Source: Bradyrhizobium jicamae
GTDB lineage: Bacteria; Pseudomonadota; Alphaproteobacteria; Rhizobiales; Xanthobacteraceae
Direction of reading: 5' to 3'
NCBI RefSeq assembly: GCF_018130215.1
Contig: NZ_JAFCKQ010000026.1
Location: 1 to 64,000, forward strand
DNA: 64,000 bases
Part shown: piece by piece, positions 1-7,811 of the stretch
How the letters are laid out: every line of letters starts with the position of its first letter
Numbering within the stretch: the stretch's first letter is position 1
Position numbers and translations under genes: made by a program
Notes under the pieces: model-generated
Databases searched by the model: none
Told to the model about the DNA's origin: nothing
Seen by the model: only the letters and a program-made list of their open reading frames with translations

Positions 1-278
1 CTCGGGAGAAGACGTGGCGTATCTCGGTTGTGCCGAACAAGATGTCGAAATGATCTGGCGCAGAAAGAGAAACAATCCGCTGCAAAGGGCGGTATCGTCT
101 CCGAGGGAATGAAAGGAGCGGCACGCCGCACTACCGCAGCAATGTGGGTCGGACTGAAACGGCCGCGGCTTGTCCGAGGCACTCCGAGAGGAACTGCCCG
201 TCCCCACTCAGGTCCCGATCAGACCCCCCTCAACGCCCCCGTCTACGCGAACTTTTCGACGACGAAGACGGTGAGCGG

Positions 279-771
279 TCACCCCTCGCGCGTAGCGCGC
301 GTAAGAATTGGCCGGGACGGATTCTGCACCATCCCACCCGGTTCGAGCGGGTGGGTCTCCGCAAAAACGGTCCGGCGCATCCACGCCGCGCCGCCAACGC
401 AAACCGCGCCCAGGCAAGCGAAGACCTCACGCCAAGTCGGCGAAGGCACCCCGATCTGGGACAGGGCGAACACCACATGATAGCCGGCGGCGGCGGCGGG
501 AACAGCGAATGCCGTCGCGATCACGAAGCGCAAAGCCAACGACCGACTAACGGCGACCTGACCAAGGACCAGCGTGAGTGTTCCACCGGCCGTTCCGATA
601 AGTAGCGCGCCGGCAACGCTGGCGCCGCTCTGAAGCGCCGTCACCCCGGCACTCAGTGCGACGAAAACGGCAGAGCAACACTGCGAGCGCGAAGATTGCC
701 CAGCAAAACAAACCGATTCCGAGTGCGTTGAGAATGAGCCCAAGGGCGAGCATGGGTGGCTCAACTTGCAT
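279..771 (-). pseudogene. Frameshifted small multi-pass membrane protein
   Basis: The reverse strand encodes a hydrophobic protein beginning MQVEPPMLALGLILNALGIG at 771. It runs in one frame to about 670 and continues in a second frame with VALSAGVTALQSGASVAG and several further hydrophobic segments to 279. Joining the frames gives a plausible polytopic membrane protein of about 160 residues, so I read a single frameshift near 660-680 (a run of C/G and T residues). It sits just downstream of the DUF2493 gene on the same strand, in a neighbourhood of decayed integrative-element genes. Function is not recognised. A sequencing error at the junction is an alternative to true decay. Confidence 0.5.
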
Positions 772-888
772 AGATCTACCAATCGCGCCTTCCGCCACCA
801 CGGCGCGACTCTGGATATGACGCCAAAAGGAGGCGGGGTTGCGACGCATGCAACTCCGCTTCGTCGTTTACAGGCTGGAAGACGGCGC

Positions 889-1812
889 TCACGCGCCGCC
901 AAACCTCCAGACGGGGATGCCGAGGCGCTTCGCCTTGTCGGCAAGGTTGTCCTGGATTCCCGTGCCGGGAAAGTGCATGACGCCGATCGGCAGAAGTTCG
1001 AGCAAAGTATCGTTGCGCTTGAAGGGTGCGGCCTTGGCATGTTTCGTCCATTCGGGCTTGAAAGCGATCTGGGGCACTTTGCGGCTGGTCGCCCATTTGG
1101 AGGCGATCAGTTCGGCACCCTTTGGGGAGCCGCCATGGAGCAGGACCATGTCGGGATGCTTGGCGTGAACCTTGTCGAGACGATCCCAGATGAGGTGGTG
1201 ATCGTTGAAGTCGAGCCCTCCGGTGAGTGCGATCTTCGGTCCTGAGGGCAGCATGACCTCATTCTTGGCGCGACGCCTGGCTGCAATGAAGTCGCGGGAA
1301 TCGATCATCGCGGCGGTCAAGGTACGGTGGTTCACCAGCGATCCCGATCGGGGGCGCCAGAATGAGCCGGTGTGTGTCTCAAAGCGCTCGACGGCCTGGT
1401 CGCGAAAGAGCTCCAGGCAGTTGCGGCGCTCAATCAGTGTGATGCCTTCCACCGTCGCGCGCTCGAGCTCAACTGATCGAACTTCAGAGCCGTCCTGCTC
1501 ACGCTGGCTGTTCTGCTGCGCCTGTTCGTTATCGTCGAGCTGGCGTTCGATGCGGTCGACTGCACGGTGGAACAGGTTGACGGTCGACCAGAGCAGATCG
1601 TCAAGGTCCGGCTCGAGCCGCGTATCACTCAACGTCGCGACCAGGGCATCAAAGATGTCAGCGACGGCGCCGGCGATGATCTTGCCCTCGGGAAGCGGCC
1701 GTGGATCGGGCTGGTCGTCGAAGGGGCGGTAACCGAAGAGTTGCAATTCGGAGAGAGCGTGTTCGGTCGGAGATGCAGCGTGCGATGGTTCGATGTCGTC
1801 ATGGTCGGTCAT
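889..1812 (-). CDS. DUF2493 domain-containing protein (SLOG/YspA-like)
   Basis: A 307-aa soluble protein. The C-terminal 130 residues carry the DUF2493 pattern: a beta strand plus GGLDFNDHHLIWDRLDKVH, then MVLLHGGSPKGAELIASKWA and a basic HFPGTGIQDNLADKAKRLGI end. The family belongs to the SLOG Rossmann-like nucleotide-binding fold. Molecular function is not established; relatives are common on rhizobial integrative elements beside toprim/DUF7146 and ParB genes, as here. The N-terminal half is charged and Gln-rich with no named domain. I chose the ATG at 1812 because AAGGA lies about 8 bases upstream; the frame stays open further upstream but reads low-complexity Arg/Ala sequence. The gene is intact although its neighbours are broken. 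Confidence 0.8.
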   Translation of the reverse strand: MTDHDDIEPSHAASPTEHALSELQLFGYRPFDDQPDPRPLPEGKIIAGAVADIFDALVATLSDTRLEPDLDDLLWSTVNLFHRAVDRIERQLDDNEQAQQNSQREQDGSEVRSVELERATVEGITLIERRNCLELFRDQAVERFETHTGSFWRPRSGSLVNHRTLTAAMIDSRDFIAARRRAKNEVMLPSGPKIALTGGLDFNDHHLIWDRLDKVHAKHPDMVLLHGGSPKGAELIASKWATSRKVPQIAFKPEWTKHAKAAPFKRNDTLLELLPIGVMHFPGTGIQDNLADKAKRLGIPVWRFGGA

Positions 1813-1972
1813 GAGAGAGGTCCTTCCGGATCGGCCGCGCCCATCGCGGCCTTCGTGGCGATCACTCAGACGGCGGGCGGAGCGGGCCAGAACCCGGAGC
1901 GGCATGTTCGCCGAAGCCCGGAGGGCGGAGGCGAAAGCGGAGGGCCGAAGCGGCAGCGGAGGATGGCGAAGG

Positions 1973-2059
1973 CCGGCTATTTTGCCTCGCGATGCAAAGC
2001 GCGCCCGCCAGATGGCCAATGTACCTTTCCATCGCCCGCGCGCGGCGGAAAATAGCCGG
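1973..2059. repeat. 11-bp perfect inverted repeat upstream of the DUF2493 gene
   Basis: CCGGCTATTTT at 1973-1983 is matched in inverse orientation by AAAATAGCCGG at 2049-2059, about 65 bases apart. It lies in the otherwise geneless 1813-2182 interval, in the leader or promoter region of the leftward DUF2493 gene. It could be a hairpin in the transcript, a protein-binding site, or an element structural site. No function can be assigned from sequence. Confidence 0.55.
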
Positions 2060-2182
2060 TCGCAGCCATTGCCGGCCCGAGCCGCTTGCCGTCCGATCGC
2101 CCTCTAGAAGGCCGAGGTCGCGTACTCTTCCAGGATTGGGCCTCTCCGGGACCGACCTGTTGACGCCATTCGAAGTACCGGA

Positions 2183-2823
2183 CTATTCCGCAGCTACCGA
2201 CGACGAGTGCAGGAAGCGGACCACGTCCTCTCGTACCAGTTGAAGCCGCAACGCTGCCCGGAGGGCCTTGTGGCCGAAGGTGTGCAGATCTTCGTTGAAG
2301 TCGCCCAGCCGAGGCGACAGCGGGATCGCTTCAACGCCGACCTCTTCCGCGCGCCGGGTGAGCGCTTCCTGTACGGCATCTCCCGCGGCATCGTCATCGC
2401 GGGCGACATAGAGCCGACGCAAGCCCGACGGCAGCAACATCGCTGCGAGGTGATTGGCCGATAGCGCAGCGGTCATGGGCAAGAGCCGCAGAACGAAACT
2501 CAGTGACAGAACAGTCTCGATCCCCTCACCGGCAGCGAGCACGTCGTCCGCCACGCCGAAGCGAATGGTGTTGCCGAGCAGGTCGCCCATGGCCCGTCGT
2601 GGCGTGTCGATCGGAGCTTTGCCGATCAAAGCCGTCTGGATCGAGCCGGTGCGTTGCAGGCCGGTGATCCGTCTTCGAGATTCGTAACGGAGGCTATCAT
2701 CGCGGGCCAGGTCTCGGTCGCCAAATGCTCGTTCGGGCGATAGTAACAACGTGGGTGGAAGCGGAGCCTGCCACCATGGTGGGCATTGGCTATTCCGCGA
2801 CGCCGCGATTGGGTCTCTACCAC
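2183..2823 (-). pseudogene. Toprim/DUF7146 domain protein, C-terminal fragment, frameshifted
   Basis: The frame ending at 2183 encodes KAPIDTPRRAMGDLLGN, AAGEGIETVLSL and LYVARDDDAAGDAVQEALTR, the hallmarks of the toprim-containing C-terminal half of DUF7146 proteins: the GEGIET glutamate region and the DDDAAG acidic toprim motif. Upstream, a second frame (2626-2823) holds LRFHPRCYYRP and TWPAMIASVTNLEDG, normally contiguous with it. The N-terminal primase-like half is missing. Family members occur on rhizobial integrative and conjugative elements and are thought to act in DNA replication or mobilisation; that role is family knowledge. At least one frameshift plus a 5' truncation mean it is not functional. 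Confidence 0.75.
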
Positions 2824-2889
2824 CTTCCCCTCGATATTGCGAAATGCCGATGGGCGGCATCCTGCGACCGGTGGGTACTGACGATCGAA

Positions 2890-3130
2890 TGGGTTTCGGA
2901 ACCAATTGCTGCCCTAAACATACCAAGTTCAGAATCCTCCTCGGCGACCTCGCAAGAATCGAAGGTCATGCGGTCTGCGGCATAGTCGTCGTGCATCTTT
3001 GGCGACACGTACGACAGCCGAAGTCGTTGCGTCACGATGGCCGACATTACGGGGTGCCGAGCGGCGATATCCTCCTCGGACACCCGGCCACTCAAGGTCT
3101 GAAAGAATCGTAACTGATCGAGGCCGGTTA
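2890..3130 (-). pseudogene. ParB/RepB-like partition protein fragment
   Basis: The reverse frame reads LRLSYVSPKMHDDYAADRMT, which resembles the ParB N-terminal nuclease-domain stretch that normally reads like VSPxLLDxYAxDxMTLxQ. It is flanked on both sides by sequence with no recognisable homology and lacks the rest of the protein. ParB-like genes usually sit next to DUF7146/toprim and DUF2493 genes in such elements, which supports the reading. The match was made by eye on a short segment, so confidence is moderate. It is a remnant, not a working gene. Confidence 0.45.
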
Positions 3131-3140
3131 AAACGGCACC

Positions 3141-5322
3141 TCGGGCAGCGGCAATGATAACGACGCCAGCACGCTTTCATGACGACGGGACCCTTTTCCG
3201 AGTGCCCCGGCGAGGAACTCCTGACGGCTTGCGCGAGGGATCGTTAGGCGCAGCCGAGATGCTGTCGGTGACAGCCGCGAAAGCGAGGAGAGTAAAACCC
3301 GACCCACGATTGGGGGGCGCGCTACGTACAGGAGAGGCTCCAGATCTTCGCAGACTGTCTCGCATGGGATTGTCGCCGCACGCAGACCCGGTCTCGACGC
3401 AAAGCAGATCCAACCAAAAGCGTTCAAGCTTGCGATGTCCGCCGGCAAAAGCCGTCACCACGCCGTGAACGCGATCCAGCCTCGGCACTTCATACAGACC
3501 GCCGAGCTTTCCGGCGTAGGGACCTCTGTCGTACGCGCGATCTTCAAGGACCTTGCGGAAACTTTCGAACCCGCCTTGGAGAACGTAGCGAAAGCGCTTC
3601 CTAGGGGATTTCCCGAAGCCTGATAAGCTCGATCCAGACTACCGCCATCCACCGCACAGACCTTATGACCGACGAGTAGACATTGGGCTCGCCGATGGCT
3701 GAGTAGCGACGTATTCTTCCGCGAACGCTCATAATCAGCCGCTCGAGTAGCTTCCAGCCGGATAGAGCCATTGCCGGGCGAAGCCACCTGCGGTCCCATC
3801 ACACTTCTATAAGGCGAGACGGCGACTTCGTCCGACAGGCGACCTCACGGCGAGAACGTTGATGATATCGCGTCCAAACTCGCCGTCACTATCTTGTATC
3901 GGTCGTCGCCACAGACGCAAAGCGAGCAAAGTCCTGCGCCAGGAACTGCGCCCTCGAGGCAGCCTCAAACTCTTGGATTCCCAATGTGCGCAGGTCTGAG
4001 TTGAAGTCGTCGAGCCAAGGCGACAGAATGAGCACTTCAATACCGGCGGCTTCTGCACGGGTCGTCAGGATCCCTGCCGAAGCCATTCCCGCAGCATCCG
4101 CATCGGAAGCGATGTAAAGTCTACGCAGCGACAGCGGGAGCAGTAAGGCGGCGAGGTGGCTGGCTGATAGGGCAGCAACCATCGGCATAGTAGATCGTAA
4201 AGCGCTTCAAAAATGTAATGGCCTGCGCCTCCTTGCCGGTCCCGTATGCTCGACGCTTTTCGTTGAGTGGTACGAAACGATCAGCATAGACGACTGTCGT
4301 GCCGGATTCACCCTTGCGGAATATGACCGCCGAGCACGAGCGCCTGACGATATGTGAGCCAGCTCTGGCCAGAGAAGCCGGCCTCTCTCGCAGCTTCAAC
4401 CCCTCACGGCTTCCCACGACCACCCTGTTACTCTCTAAGCCTTGTGCGTCCATTTGCGCGCGGATCTCCGTCCCCACCACACGCACTGCGTCAGGGATGG
4501 AAGTCCGCAGGGTGAAAATCCGGCAAAGCCGGAGTTTCAGCGCAGCCGAAAGCCCGGCCCGCCAGGGCGACGTCCAACTCGGGCCCGTGCAATCACGTCG
4601 CCAAGATTGGTCTGACAGTTACCTCGTGGTCCCGCATTTAGGGCGCAATCGTTCTCCCACAAACAGCGCATCACAGCACTCGGTTGCTCAAGGCCTGTTC
4701 GTCTCGATCTAATCGATCACCCAGGACGGATCGAATCGATTTGTGCAGCTCAAGTTCAGGTTGACGCTTTCAATTCCGACAAAGGGAGGACCTGTTGTGG
4801 CCCTCGATGTCAGGCGAGCGGCACGCCTGTCGGAAAGATGACTGACGACTCGCAAGAATCAGTTGTCTCTCGCCGAGCGGACGCATGTGGGCTGCGCACA
4901 GCGCCATGCTCGTTGAGCGGCACTAAGCTACCGTATGCCTCTGACACTTGTGAGCAGCTGGAGCAGTCAGTGGAGTTCGACCCGTGTGTCGATCGCTGCC
5001 GCCACGGCTCCAGGCAATTGCGCCGCACGCCCCTCTCCAATCGGCTCCCACTACTCATTTGCGCTCTAACCCAGCCGATAGCCGCACCGGCTATTAGCGA
5101 CTCTTTTCTTTGCTGCCTTCGTGTGTTTCGATTCCCGTGTACGCTTGACAAGAAAGATTGGGAACATGCGGGCAAAAGACACAAAAGGGCATCGAGCTCA
5201 ACCCGTGTATCTGAAATGGTGCGCTCCGATGCATCGCACGAAGGAGGATGCTCTCGACGATGTCTCGTCCCCTCGGGCCAGCCATTTAGACCGTTGACGC
5301 GTTGCCGAGCAAGCTAGCGTTC
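3141..5322. other. Degenerate stretch without an intact gene
   Basis: Apart from a second toprim tail (3889-4188) I see no coherent protein here. The open frames are short, switch strand and lack recognisable motifs. A reverse frame at 4200-4480 contains VVYADRFVPLNEKRRAYG, which looks like genuine but unidentified protein sequence joined abruptly to the toprim tail. The stretch lies between the element remnants and the excisionase/integrase pair and is best read as decayed element DNA. Confidence 0.5.
3889..4188 (-). pseudogene. Second toprim/DUF7146 C-terminal tail
   Basis: About 99 residues beginning MPMVAALSASHLAALLLP and containing LYIASDADAAGMASAGIL, then ILSPWLDDFNSDLRTLG. This is the same part of the toprim protein as the fragment at 2183-2823 (there LYVARDDDAAGDAVQEALTR and SPRLGDFNEDLHTFG), but clearly diverged, so it is either an old duplication or a remnant of a second related element. 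Everything upstream of the tail is replaced by unrelated sequence at about 4190-4200. Non-functional. Confidence 0.7.
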
Positions 5323-5604
5323 ATGACATCCCGCTCCGCACTCCCCGCCCGTTATCCGCCCGTAGGCACATGGCCCGCGCTCATGCGAGCCGACATGGTC
5401 GCAGCCTATCTCGATTGTAACGATACTTGTGAACTCGCGCGCGCCGTCGCCCGCGGGCAAGCCCCACCGCCAACCGGCTATCACGGAGTTGGCCGCGCTC
5501 GACAGCCAGTTTGGTCTAAGGCCGTGATCGACCACTTCACCGCGCCTGCCAAGGCGACAAATCCGGATAGATCGCAAGGCGAGGATTTGGCCTCTCTCGT
5601 ATGA
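5323..5604 (+). CDS. Excisionase-like small DNA-binding protein
   Basis: A 93-aa protein with the stretch MRADMVAAYLDCNDTCELAR, typical of small winged-helix or MerR-like excisionase/helix-turn-helix proteins encoded just before rhizobial integrases, followed by PPTGYHGVGRARQPVWSKAVIDHF. The stop overlaps the integrase start as ATGA (5601-5604), so the two are translationally coupled. It probably directs excision or regulates the recombinase; that is inference from position and fold. I prefer the ATG at 5323 over an in-frame start at 5302 because the conserved sequence begins soon after it. Confidence 0.7.
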   Translation: MTSRSALPARYPPVGTWPALMRADMVAAYLDCNDTCELARAVARGQAPPPTGYHGVGRARQPVWSKAVIDHFTAPAKATNPDRSQGEDLASLV

Positions 5605-6902
5605 AAACTCAGAACTCTGCATTGAAGTTGCCGCGTTACTGTCGGTCAAAACGGTTGAAATGCGGTCGATGGGCGTACTTTTTTGAACCCCCGACTTGGG
5701 CCCGCGAGCAGGGCTGCCACATCAACGCAGAAGCGCTGGGGCAGAATTTTGCGGCCGCCGCGAGCCGAGCCGAAAATATCCTATTGCCGGCCTTCGACAG
5801 CTGGCGTTCCGGAGGATTGACTGACATGGTTCCAGTTTCACCAGCGCCCGGTACCTTCGACTGGCTTGTCGGTGTCTTCAAGGCGCACCATAAGTGGAAT
5901 GAAATCGATAGAAAAACACAGCGCCTTTACGGCCAAGGCTTGGCGCTGTTCGCCAACCACATGCTGAGAGATGGCAGCCGAGCTGGCTCAAAGCAGATCT
6001 CTGATTTCACCAAAGCATTTGTCGATTCGATTTATGCAAAGTTGCTCGTCGTAGATGACGAAGACGAAAATGGCAACATCACCAGACGCGAGCGCCGACG
6101 CTTCGCAAATGCGGCCATGACCGCTTGCAGGCGAGCCTGGTACGTCGGTCAGCGCGCCCAAGAGACGAAGGTACCGGAGGTAAACCCGTTCTCGCGGATG
6201 GGCTTGAAATCCCGCTCGCCAGGCCAGCCGGTGCGTGAGACGCCTACGGCGACCTGGGATGAGCTCGTCGCATTTAGACGCTGCGCCACGAAACTTGGAT
6301 ACCACTCTATTGGTACAGCTGCGCTTCTAAGCTGGGAATGGCTGCAGCGCGAGGAACACGTGTTCGGCGTTTTCGAAGTTGCTCACTACCGGCCCGAACC
6401 GCGACCAGATAGAGTCAGGATATTGCACCCGAAGAACAATGAGGAAGCCTGGTGGCCTCTCTTTGACGAGATCGGCGAGCCGCTTTTCCCTGAGTTGATG
6501 GTAGAGCTCGACGCCATCAAAGCATCCGTCACCTCAGGACTGGCGTTTCGGCGAGACCATGCACATCGCAGGTCGAGCATTCCGCTTCCATGGATCACAG
6601 AGCGTAGGGACCTGCGGTATCTTCGAAGTGTGGTCAAAAGGATAGTTGTGACAGCCGGGCTTCGACACGAGCTTTCCTTTACTTCGTTTCGTCACGGTGG
6701 CTTCACCGAAGGAGCCGATAGCGACCTCACGGACGCAGAGTTACGAACTGCCGGTCGCCATCGCTCGAATCAGCAGTTACCGCCATATGCCAAGCGCACG
6801 TCCAGGCAGCTGATTGTGGCCACTAAGAAGCGCCGCGGAGAGCGAAACAGAACGGCGCTCTCCCCCGCGGATCAACTCACTCCCCAGTGCCCAACCAAAT
6901 AA
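5601..6902 (+). CDS. Site-specific tyrosine recombinase/integrase
   Basis: A 433-aa tyrosine recombinase. An N-terminal Cys-rich start and a helical core-binding region (about residues 85-180) precede the catalytic domain. Visible catalytic signatures are an Arg in WLQREEHVFGV, the SFTSFRHGGFTEGAD box, GRHRSNQQ and the terminal tyrosine in LPPYAKRTSRQ. It catalyses DNA strand exchange through a 3'-phosphotyrosine, here presumably integrating the element whose remnants lie at 0.3-5 kb. The gene is apparently intact, ATGA-coupled to the excisionase-like gene, and ends 64 bases before a metabolic gene, so the element edge is probably near 6.9 kb. No tRNA target or att repeat was found by eye. 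Confidence 0.85.
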   Translation: MKTQNSALKLPRYCRSKRLKCGRWAYFFEPPTWAREQGCHINAEALGQNFAAAASRAENILLPAFDSWRSGGLTDMVPVSPAPGTFDWLVGVFKAHHKWNEIDRKTQRLYGQGLALFANHMLRDGSRAGSKQISDFTKAFVDSIYAKLLVVDDEDENGNITRRERRRFANAAMTACRRAWYVGQRAQETKVPEVNPFSRMGLKSRSPGQPVRETPTATWDELVAFRRCATKLGYHSIGTAALLSWEWLQREEHVFGVFEVAHYRPEPRPDRVRILHPKNNEEAWWPLFDEIGEPLFPELMVELDAIKASVTSGLAFRRDHAHRRSSIPLPWITERRDLRYLRSVVKRIVVTAGLRHELSFTSFRHGGFTEGADSDLTDAELRTAGRHRSNQQLPPYAKRTSRQLIVATKKRRGERNRTALSPADQLTPQCPTK

Positions 6903-6966
6903 GTCTGGCTCTTCAAAGATCAACAAGTGCCAGAATGGCATGATCAAGTAAATCGGGGTCGGCGCT

Positions 6967-7746
6967 CTACCGTCCAGGCCATGACGGCTTGCGCTTCTCG
7001 CCGAAGGCTTTGAGGCCTTCCTTGGCGTCTTCGGTCATTGCAAGCAGCGCGATCTGGCTTTCGGTGTAGGCGATGCTCTCGTCGAATGACATCGCGGCGA
7101 TCGCGCGCATGGCGTATTTGCCGCGGCGGATCGCGGTCGGCGACTTGTCGACGATGCGGCCGATCAGCCAGTCGACCTTGGCGTCGAGCTCAGCAACCGG
7201 CACGACATAGTTGAGGAGACCGGCGGCCTGTGCGGCTTTGGCGTCGAAAGGCTCGCCGGTCAGAGCCCACTCGTTGACCAGGCGCGGCGGCGCGATCGAT
7301 TGGAGCAGGCTCATCACCTGCATCGGGAAGACGCCAACCTTCACCTCGGGCAAGCCGAAGACCACATGATCGGAGGCGACCGCCATGTCGGTCATGCACA
7401 ACAGTCCCATGCCGCCGGCCATGCAGACGCCCCCGACCCGCGCGATGGCAGGCTTGGTGGAGTTCTGCGACAGCCGCAGTAGGTCCGCGTAGTCGACATT
7501 GGGACGGGAATAGTCCATCGAGAACGCCGCGCCGCTGTTCTGCAAGTCGGCGCCGGCGCAGAACGCCTTGTCACCCGTACCCGTCAGCACGATGACGCGC
7601 ACGTCCTTGTCGTCATGCGCGTCACGGTACCCTTTGGCGATGCCCGCGATCACGCTGGCATTGAGCGCGTTGCGTTTCTCCGGCCGGTTGATCGTGATCC
7701 AGAACGCCTGCCCGCGCTTTTCCAGAATGACGCTGTTGTCGATCAT
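6967..7746 (-). CDS. Enoyl-CoA hydratase/isomerase (crotonase) family protein
   Basis: A 259-aa crotonase-fold protein, normal length. The oxyanion-hole segments are visible as KAFCAGADL and GGVCMAGGMGLLCMTD, and VVFGLPEVKVGVFP carries the second catalytic Glu position. The glutamate that classical hydratases have after the GGG-C motif (rat Glu144) is a Gly here, so ordinary enoyl-CoA hydration is doubtful and an isomerase, hydrolase or other CoA-ester reaction is likelier. It follows the molybdopterin oxidoreductase by 65 bases on the same strand and probably shares its transcript. Substrate unknown. Confidence 0.85.
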   Translation of the reverse strand: MIDNSVILEKRGQAFWITINRPEKRNALNASVIAGIAKGYRDAHDDKDVRVIVLTGTGDKAFCAGADLQNSGAAFSMDYSRPNVDYADLLRLSQNSTKPAIARVGGVCMAGGMGLLCMTDMAVASDHVVFGLPEVKVGVFPMQVMSLLQSIAPPRLVNEWALTGEPFDAKAAQAAGLLNYVVPVAELDAKVDWLIGRIVDKSPTAIRRGKYAMRAIAAMSFDESIAYTESQIALLAMTEDAKEGLKAFGEKRKPSWPGR

Positions 7747-7811
7747 GGGTCCCGCCTGTGTGCTGTTTCAGCCTACATTTGCGGCAGGTTCGACGCAGAC
7801 TGCAAGCGGAT

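Noticed and set aside
28..605. Overlapping plus-strand frames at the window start
   Set aside because: Arg/Pro/Thr-rich shadows with no motif; the reverse strand has the membrane-protein remnant.
4200..5184. Two reverse frames sharing VPLNE as a duplicated gene
   Set aside because: The shared stretch is only five residues and the surrounding sequence does not align; probably chance.
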